Positions 58,422-64,000 of a DNA stretch of 64,000 nucleotides are shown here, one piece after another. Origin of the DNA: Porphyrobacter sp. TH134 (GTDB taxonomy: Bacteria > Pseudomonadota > Alphaproteobacteria > Sphingomonadales > Sphingomonadaceae); the NCBI RefSeq assembly GCF_002855495.1, contig NZ_PKRO01000012.1:16746-80745 (forward strand), read 5' to 3'. Within the stretch, counting starts at the first letter, position 1; each line of letters opens with the position of its first letter. A program made the translations under genes and the position numbers. Below the pieces are notes generated by a model. That model saw only the letters and a program-made list of their open reading frames with translations. It had not been told where the DNA came from and searched no databases.

Positions 58422-58615
58422 CACCCGGTTTCAGCGATGCCGCAGCCCGCTGGTGTGCGCTCGCCGCGCGCCTGCTCGGCTGGCGTCCTGCCGAATTCTG
58501 GAACGCCACGCCCGCCGAACTGGCAATGGCTCTGGCTGCGCCTGACGATGCCACCACCCCCCCGCCCAGCCGCGATACAATCGCCCGCATGATGGAGCGC
58601 GACGCCGATGACTGA
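58418..58615 (+). CDS. GTA phage-tail assembly chaperone (gp10.1-like)
   Basis: A 65-residue protein reading ALAARLLGWRPAEFWNATPA, then ELAMALAAPDD. This W-R-P-x-x-F-W-x-A-T-P-x-E motif is the signature of the small chaperone between gp10 and tape measure in rhodobacteral GTAs. Overlaps gp10 (ATGA) and the tape measure gene by 8 bp. Confidence 0.87.
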   Translation: MTPGFSDAAARWCALAARLLGWRPAEFWNATPAELAMALAAPDDATTPPPSRDTIARMMERDADD

Positions 58616-59189
58616 CAATTTCGAAGAACTGGTGATCGACGTGCGCGCCCGCACCGATGGCTTTACCACCGATGTTGAAGCGATGCGCCGCTCGCTTGAT
58701 GGCTCGCTGCTCGACGGGTTTGGCCGCGCGGGCAATGTGCTGGAGCGCGGCCTGCTGTCGGCGCTGCGCCGGGGGAGCTTGGGGTTTGATGACCTGAAGC
58801 GCGTGGCCTTCAGCGCCCTGTCCGAAATCGCAGGCTATGCCTTGCAATCGGGTCTTGGCAGCCTGTTCGGCAGCGGGGGAGCAGGCGGTGGCGGCGGTGG
58901 TCTGGGCGATCTGATCGGCAATTCGGTGGGCGCACTGCTTGGTCTGCCGGGGCGCGCAACGGGCGGCCCAGTCGCGCCGGGACGGGCCTATCTGGTTGGC
59001 GAGCGCGGGCCCGAGGTCTTCGTCCCCACCAATGCCGGGCGCATCGAAACCGGGATGGCCAGTCCGGGCCGCGATGTCCGGGTGGCGATTCAGGTGGCGG
59101 TCCCGCGCGGACAGGCCGCGCCCACCGCGATGCAGCGGTCATCGCGGCAAATCGCCAGCGCCGTGCGCCGCGCGCTGCAACACGCCTGA
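58608..59189 (+). CDS. GTA tape measure protein (gp11-like)
   Basis: A 193-residue protein. It has a helical N-terminus (FTTDVEAMRRSLDGSLLDGF), a glycine-rich/hydrophobic centre (GLGSLFGSGGAGGGGGGLGD, then LIGNSVGALLGLPG) and a C-terminal GPVAPGRAYLVGERGPEVFV, the conserved end of gp11. The length sets tail length and agrees with RcGTA (about 219). No lysozyme or peptidase domain is seen. Confidence 0.87.
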   Translation: MTDNFEELVIDVRARTDGFTTDVEAMRRSLDGSLLDGFGRAGNVLERGLLSALRRGSLGFDDLKRVAFSALSEIAGYALQSGLGSLFGSGGAGGGGGGLGDLIGNSVGALLGLPGRATGGPVAPGRAYLVGERGPEVFVPTNAGRIETGMASPGRDVRVAIQVAVPRGQAAPTAMQRSSRQIASAVRRALQHA

Positions 59190-59204
59190 ACGAAGGAACA
59201 TCCG

Positions 59205-61526
59205 ATGGCCTTCTGGCTCGCCCGCGAACGCCTCGCGCAGGAAAGCAGTTTCATCCAGCGCTTCGACCCGCGTTTCTGGACCGTGAACTTCCCCCGGCCC
59301 GCGATGGCCTCGGTGGTGACGACCGGCCCGGACAGCTTGCGGGTCGATGTCGAGCTGCACAATGCGGGCGAGCTGGTGGGATTGATCTGGGACAGCGCCG
59401 ATACGCTCGATCACCCGCTGCTCGCCTACCAGACCGACCGCAATTATGCCCATACGACGCTGCAATTTCGCTGGCAGTCTGACGGGGTCATTGCGCTCGA
59501 TCAGCCCAACGGCCCGACCCTGACGATCGAAGGGCGCGATGCCGCAGGCCTGCCCCGCACCTGGTACATCCGGTTGTGGAATTACGCGCAAGGCACGCCG
59601 ACTGATGCGCGCATCACCTTGCCGTTCTCGGCGCTGGAAAGCGGCTATGGCTTGCCCGGCGAGCCGATCCATCCCTGCGACATCGACCGGATGTTTATCT
59701 CGCTGGTCGCACCGGGCCATACCCCCGGCAGCGCTGCGCCCTTGCCTGCGCGGTTCACCGGATCGGTCATCATGTCCGACATTACCGCCGATGGCGCGCG
59801 GGCGATGCTTGAACTGGGCGATGTTCTGCTGCCCCCGCATGCAGAGCGCATGGCGACAGCCTATGACGATGCCTATAACCAGACCCCGGCCCGGCTGCTG
59901 CGTGCGGTCACCGGCCTCGGTTACCGCGAAGATATCGTCCACTATGTCGGGATGAGCCACTTCATGCGGCTCACGCGCCAGCCGGACGGGTCCCTCACCG
60001 CAGCGCCGGGCGGCGAACTTTGCGTGCCTGCGATAGAGTGGCACCGCAGCCTTTTCACCCTGGCGCAAGACGGCGGCTTCGCGGTGATCGCCAGCCTGTC
60101 ATACGAATTGTTCGACGCCTATTGTCCCGAAGACTGGAAGCAGCGCACCGCCGGCGGCGCACCCGCACTGACCGGATGGGTGCCGCCATCGACTCTGCTG
60201 TCACCCGCCAATAGGGCAGCGATGGAGTGGCTGGCCGAAGTCGCCCGCCGCTTCGTGGCGCTGCTTGAAGATGCGAGCCTGCCGGTGCGCTTCCAGATTG
60301 GCGAACCGTGGTGGTGGGTAACGCCTGCGCGCGAAATCTGCCTGTATGACGATGCGGCCAGAGCCGCCTTCGGTGGCAGTCCGCCAGTCATCGCCGATAT
60401 CACCGCGCCGATGAACGGGGCGGCGACCGCGCTGCTGGATGCCGCAGGCGCGCTGCTGGCGCAGTCAACCGCGGCGCTTACCAGTGCCGTGCGCGCTGCG
60501 GCCCAAGGACAAGCCGAAGTCCTGTTGCTCGCCTTTACGCCGACGATCCTCGATCCGGCCGTGCCTGAACTGTACCGTGCCAACCTGCCGGTCGGGTGGG
60601 CAGCCCCTGCCTTTGATCGGTTGCAGCTCGAAGATTACGACTGGCTGACAGCAGGCGCCGATGCGGCACGGCGGGCGGCCTATGTGTTTGTCGACCAACG
60701 GCTCGGTTACCCCTTGGCCGATCAGGACTATCTGGCTGGCTTCGTGCTCGACCCGGCCAATGCCGAAGCTTTCTGGACGCGCATTGACAGCGGCATCGAC
60801 GAAGCCGCCGCCCGCGGCGTCGCCCGCCGCTATGTCTGGGCGCTGCCGCAGGTCAACCGCGATGGCTACACCCGCCTCGCCCCTCCGCCGGAGCAAGCCA
60901 TGGACCCGTTCGACAACGTGCTTTACCCTTTCGCCTTGGGCCGCAGCGCCTCGGTCGCGCCCGAGTTCTCCACCTCGATCGCAGTCACCGCGTCGGGGCA
61001 TGAACGGCGCAATTCGCTATGGTCGGATGCACGGCTGCATTTCGATGTCGGGCCGGGCATCCGCTCGGAAACCGAATTGTCCGAGCTGATCGCTTTTTTC
61101 CGTGCCCGGCGCGGCCCGGCGCGGGGTTTTCGCATCATGGATCCCTTCGACAACAGCTCGAATGGCATGACAGGCGCACCATCAATGCTCGACCAGCTCA
61201 TCGGCATCGGGGACGGTGTGCGCGCTGACTTTCAGCTCATCAAATCCTATGGCACCGCCGAACCGCAGGTGCGGCCTATCACCCGTCCGCGGCTTGAGAC
61301 CTTGGTGATAAGCGTTGGCGGGGCGGCGAGTACGGGCTGGACGCTTGGCCCCAGAGGCATGCTGCAATTTCAATCGCCGCCCCCGCCCGGCGCTGAAGTG
61401 CGCGCCGGTTTCCGGTTCGATGTGCCCGTGCGGTTCGCGGAAGATCGGCTTGATGTGGCGACGGTCAATTTTGCCGCAGGCGAGGCCCCATCGGTTCCCT
61501 TGATCGAGATCCGGGAGCAGGTCTGA
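59205..61526 (+). CDS. GTA gp12/DUF2460 tail protein fused to a large N-terminal TIM-barrel-like domain
   Basis: A 773-residue protein, ATG 59205 after GAAGGAAC. Only residues about 566-773 (MDPFDNVLYPFALGRSASVA onward, ending GEAPSVPLIEIREQV) match gp12/DUF2460, about 210 residues in other GTAs. The first 565 residues are extra. About 1-210 look beta-rich (LRVDVELHNAGELVGLIWDS, TLQFRWQSDGVIALDQPN), like a carbohydrate-binding sandwich. About 230-560 look like a TIM barrel, with GEPWWW (Glu367) and LQLEDYDWL (Glu476), about 110 apart, in the positions of the two catalytic Glu of GH clan A enzymes. Known: gp12-type proteins are distal tail proteins. Inferred: the fused part binds or cleaves a surface glycan. 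Confidence 0.88.
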   Translation: MAFWLARERLAQESSFIQRFDPRFWTVNFPRPAMASVVTTGPDSLRVDVELHNAGELVGLIWDSADTLDHPLLAYQTDRNYAHTTLQFRWQSDGVIALDQPNGPTLTIEGRDAAGLPRTWYIRLWNYAQGTPTDARITLPFSALESGYGLPGEPIHPCDIDRMFISLVAPGHTPGSAAPLPARFTGSVIMSDITADGARAMLELGDVLLPPHAERMATAYDDAYNQTPARLLRAVTGLGYREDIVHYVGMSHFMRLTRQPDGSLTAAPGGELCVPAIEWHRSLFTLAQDGGFAVIASLSYELFDAYCPEDWKQRTAGGAPALTGWVPPSTLLSPANRAAMEWLAEVARRFVALLEDASLPVRFQIGEPWWWVTPAREICLYDDAARAAFGGSPPVIADITAPMNGAATALLDAAGALLAQSTAALTSAVRAAAQGQAEVLLLAFTPTILDPAVPELYRANLPVGWAAPAFDRLQLEDYDWLTAGADAARRAAYVFVDQRLGYPLADQDYLAGFVLDPANAEAFWTRIDSGIDEAAARGVARRYVWALPQVNRDGYTRLAPPPEQAMDPFDNVLYPFALGRSASVAPEFSTSIAVTASGHERRNSLWSDARLHFDVGPGIRSETELSELIAFFRARRGPARGFRIMDPFDNSSNGMTGAPSMLDQLIGIGDGVRADFQLIKSYGTAEPQVRPITRPRLETLVISVGGAASTGWTLGPRGMLQFQSPPPPGAEVRAGFRFDVPVRFAEDRLDVATVNFAAGEAPSVPLIEIREQV

Positions 61527-62335
61527 TGCGTGTGTTCTTTGACCGCGAGCTTGATACGGTGGCGACGTTCTGGCGCATCTATCGCCGCGATGGCGCTGCG
61601 CTCGCCTTTACGAGCCACGACCGCGACCTCAGTTTTGGTGGCCTCAAACATCTTGCGGCACCCGGCATGATCCCGGCCGCGATCCGCCTCACAGCCGAAC
61701 TCGCCAACGACAGTGCCGAGGTGCAGGGCGCGCTCAGTCACGATTCGATCCGCGAAGGCGAACTGGCCGCCGGATTGTTCGACGAGGCCGCCATCGAGAT
61801 CGGCGCAGTCGACTGGACAAGCCTTGACCATCACACCCTTTACACCGGGCAGATCGGCCGGATCGAGGAAGACAGCACCCAATTCGCCGCCGAGCTGCGA
61901 TCAACCAAGAGCTTGCTGGAACAGGATCTTGTGCCGCGCACCAGCCCGACCTGCCGGGCCGAATTCTGCGGGCGCGGGTGCGGGCTTTCGGCGGCGCGCT
62001 ACACTGCGATCCACCGGCTTGCCCAGCTCGATCTTGAGGGCAACCGGGTCCGGTTTGCCAACCTCGATGGCGAGGCGCACCTGGACGGGCGCCTGCGCTT
62101 CCTGGCAGGGCCGCAGACCGGGGTGACGTTCGGGATCATCGACGCCGAAAATGATTGGCTGGTCCTCGACCGGCCCTTGGTGGCCGGCACGCCGCTGTTG
62201 GCGCGGGCAGAGCTGCGCGAAGGCTGCGATCACACCATCGCCACCTGCGCCCTGCGGTTCGGCAATGCCGCCAATTTTCGCGGCGAACCCTTCTTGCCGG
62301 GCAACGACCTGCTCGCCCGTTACGGCCAGCCATGA
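61526..62335 (+). CDS. GTA gp13-like hub protein (DUF2163)
   Basis: A 269-residue protein. The N-terminal FFDRELDTVATFWRIYRRDG and the central PTCRAEFCGRGCGLSAARYT with three Cys, then a late CALRFGNAANFRGEPFLPG with the hallmark NFRGEP-x-LPG, match gp13 of GTAs. The cysteines in relatives can bind an iron-sulfur or metal centre. Start overlaps gp12 (TGATG), and its stop overlaps gp14 (ATGA). Equivalent to RcGTA gp13. Confidence 0.9.
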   Translation: MRVFFDRELDTVATFWRIYRRDGAALAFTSHDRDLSFGGLKHLAAPGMIPAAIRLTAELANDSAEVQGALSHDSIREGELAAGLFDEAAIEIGAVDWTSLDHHTLYTGQIGRIEEDSTQFAAELRSTKSLLEQDLVPRTSPTCRAEFCGRGCGLSAARYTAIHRLAQLDLEGNRVRFANLDGEAHLDGRLRFLAGPQTGVTFGIIDAENDWLVLDRPLVAGTPLLARAELREGCDHTIATCALRFGNAANFRGEPFLPGNDLLARYGQP

Positions 62336-62751
62336 ACACCTCTGGCGAAGCGCTGGCAAACGCCGCGCTTCGCCTGGTTGGCTGTCCGTTCCGGCTGCAT
62401 GGCCGCGATCCGGCCACGGGGCTCGACTGTGTCGGCGTGGTTTGCGCAGCACTGGCTGCCACTGGCGTTCGGCTGATTGCACCGCGCGGCTATGGCCTGC
62501 GCAATATCGCGGTCGCGCCCTGGCTGCCGCTGGCGCACCAGTCGGGACTGATCGATGCCGATGCGCCGATACGGGCGGGAGACATCCTACTGATTACGCT
62601 TGGTTATTCGCAACATCACCTCGTCATCGCGGCCGACTCGCGCTGCGTCGTTCATGCCCATGCCGGGCTGCGGCGCGTGGTGCTCCAACCGCTCGACCCT
62701 GCGTGGCAGATTTGTGCCGCGTGGCGCCTTGCCCCTCCTTCGGAAGGTTAG
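62332..62751 (+). CDS. GTA gp14-like NlpC/P60 cell-wall peptidase
   Basis: A 139-residue NlpC/P60-fold protein. The nucleophile is Cys33 in TGLDCVGVV, and the His is His95 or His96 in SQHHLVIA, with a downstream polar residue in VHAHAGLR as third member. NlpC/P60 enzymes cut the peptide stem of peptidoglycan; in RcGTA gp14 is needed for DNA entry. It is in the expected place between gp13 and gp15. Length agrees with the family. Confidence 0.9.
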   Translation: MNTSGEALANAALRLVGCPFRLHGRDPATGLDCVGVVCAALAATGVRLIAPRGYGLRNIAVAPWLPLAHQSGLIDADAPIRAGDILLITLGYSQHHLVIAADSRCVVHAHAGLRRVVLQPLDPAWQICAAWRLAPPSEG

Positions 62752-62755
62752 TTTC

Positions 62756-63979
62756 TTGGCCACCATCGTCCTTACAGCTTTGGGCACCGCCATTGGCGGC
62801 CCGATCGGTGCATCCATCGGCGCACTCATCGGCCAGCAAGTCGACGCGCGTATTTTTGCTCCCGGCGGACGCGAGGGGCCCCGCTTGCGCGAGCTGGCGA
62901 TCAGCACATCGAGTTATGGTCAGCCGATTCCGCGCCAGTTCGGGCGGATGCGGGTGCCCGGAACAATCATCTGGTCAACCGAACTGACCGAAAGCAAGCA
63001 CAAGGAAAAAGGCCGCAAGGGCCAGCCCTCGACCACGGTCTATTCCTACTCCGCCTCGTTCGCGGTGGCCCTGTCGAGCACGCCGATCGCCCGGGTTGGC
63101 CGGATCTGGGCCGATGGCAATCTGCTGCGCGGGGCCCAGGACGATCTCAAGGTTGGCGGGAGCTTGAGGGTCTATCGCGGTTTCGGTGACGATCCGGTTG
63201 ATCCACTGATTGCTGCCGCCAAAGGCAACGTCGCGCCTGCATTTCGCGACTGCGCTTATGTCGTCTTCGAAGACCTCGCGCTCGGCGATTATGGCAACCG
63301 CATTCCTGCCCTGAGTTTCGAGATTTTTGCCGCGGGCGGCGATGATACCGTGTCGCTGGCGCAGCTTGTGCCTGATGCAGCGCTTTCTGCCGCCCCCCCG
63401 TTGCTGGCATATACCCGGGGCTTCGCTGACGAAGGCGGACCGCTCGCCTCGACGTTGGCAGCGATCGATCAGGTGGTTCCGTTGGTCTGCATTTCGGGCA
63501 GCAACGGGCTTGAAATCGCCCCGCGCGGAACGGCCAGCAGCGACATTGTCACTCTGCCCGCCCAGCTTTCGGCTGCCGACGGATCTCAAGACGATGCGCG
63601 GCACAAACAGCGTTCTGGCATGACCGTGCGCGCGCCGGCGGCGCTTCGTTACTACGACGAAGAGCGTGACTATCAAACTGGCGTGCAACGTGCCGCCGGG
63701 GCTCGCCGGGCAGGGCGCGAATTGATGATCGACCTGCCGGCTACGCTGACCGCCAGCGGGGCCCGCCAGCTCGCCGATGACAGCGCCAACCGCGCCCGCT
63801 GGCAGCACGAAACCATGACATGGCGCGTGGGAGAACTCGATCCGCGGATCACGCCCGGCAGCATCGTGCGCCTGCCTGATATGCCTGGCCAGTGGCTCTT
63901 GCGTGTCAATGGACACCCAGTGTTACGAGCTAAGGCGACACCCAGTGTTACGAGGTGTCTCGTTGTGACCGTGCGATGA
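62756..63979 (+). pseudogene. GTA gp15-like host-specificity/hub protein, interrupted by an insertion
   Basis: Starts TTG 62756 after GGAAGG. The first ~385 residues are normal gp15: LTALGTAIGGPIGASIGALI, a phage-tail region with YSYSASFAVALSSTPIARVG and IWADGNLLRG, then DYGNRIPALSFEIFAAGG and MPGQWLLRVNG. At about 63904-63912 the coding sequence changes to HPVLRAKATPSVTRCLVVTV, which is the insertion-sequence end read in frame, and stops at 63979. The rest of gp15 (normally several hundred residues more) is cut off or lies beyond the insertion. Unlike RcGTA gp15 it begins without a TIM-barrel domain. Confidence 0.8.
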
Positions 63980-64000
63980 TTTCAGGGGCGGGGAGCATGC
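63904..64000. mobile_element. Left end of a probable insertion sequence (IS21-like terminal repeats)
   Basis: GACACCCAGTGTTACGAG occurs twice, at 63912-63929 and 63937-63954, at a 25-bp period, and is followed by a stem-like ACGAGGTGTCTCGT. Repeated subterminal blocks are a mark of IS21-type ends. The element abuts an abruptly truncated gp15 frame. A short frame from ATG 63976 (MISGAGSM) could be the start of a transposase but only 8 codons are in view. The other end lies outside the window. Confidence 0.65.

Noticed and set aside
60900..61526. A separate gp12 gene starting at the internal ATG 60900
   Set aside because: This Met falls exactly at the domain boundary, but there is no Shine-Dalgarno and the frame is continuous and typical of coding sequence upstream. 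A fused protein is the simpler reading; an internal start cannot be ruled out.

Overview
The window is GC-rich alphaproteobacterial DNA, most likely from a sphingomonad (Sphingomonadales, possibly Erythrobacteraceae). The strongest markers are a serine palmitoyltransferase of the Sphingomonas type with its own acyl carrier protein (48.5-50.0 kb), a sphingomonad-style gene transfer agent (GTA) cluster (51.4-64 kb), DivK beside a DUF3572 gene, a DksA with only one zinc-site cysteine, and abundant TonB-dependent receptors. No tRNA, rRNA or CRISPR array was seen.

Layout. 0-5.6 kb: a threonine aldolase fragment, a small GNAT protein, two PH-domain membrane proteins, a GST, an MFS transporter and an SDR. 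6-33 kb: a catabolic region led by a TonB receptor. It holds a Rieske oxygenase, a P450, three related MDR reductases, six SDR/NmrA-type proteins, an acyl-CoA ligase, a hotdog thioesterase, two acyl-CoA dehydrogenases, a thiolase-like/DUF35 pair, two ThuA-like proteins, three SnoaL-like proteins and a molybdopterin oxidoreductase with MobA nearby. The mix suggests uptake, CoA activation, oxygenation and beta-oxidation-like breakdown of a hydrophobic compound, possibly cyclic or steroid/terpenoid-like; the substrate cannot be read from the sequence. Many intergenic gaps here carry inverted-repeat elements.

33-42 kb is mostly housekeeping: kynureninase, a lipoprotein solute-binding protein, PilZ, DksA, a GNAT-GDPD-RidA-HAD-DUF3572 string and DivK. 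42-48.4 kb is an iron module: TonB receptor, TonB and a PiuC-like hydroxylase read leftward; PepSY-TM, DUF2271, DUF4198 and ApbE read rightward. A Fur-like box lies on each side of the shared promoter region. The DUF2271 protein has an SGAT sequence that fits an ApbE flavinylation site.

51.4-64 kb is a GTA cluster in canonical order: terminase small and large subunits, portal, a small DUF6127-like protein, prohead protease, capsid, connector, adaptor, tail completion, major tail, gp10, chaperone, tape measure, gp12 (DUF2460), gp13 (DUF2163), gp14 (NlpC/P60) and gp15. Two features stand out. The gp12 homologue has about 565 extra N-terminal residues that look like a beta-sandwich followed by a TIM-barrel/glycosidase-like domain. 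The gp15 gene is broken near 63.9 kb by what appears to be the left end of an insertion sequence. Terminator-like hairpins lie in the GTA leader and on both sides of the capsid gene. A decayed DNA methyltransferase lies immediately upstream.
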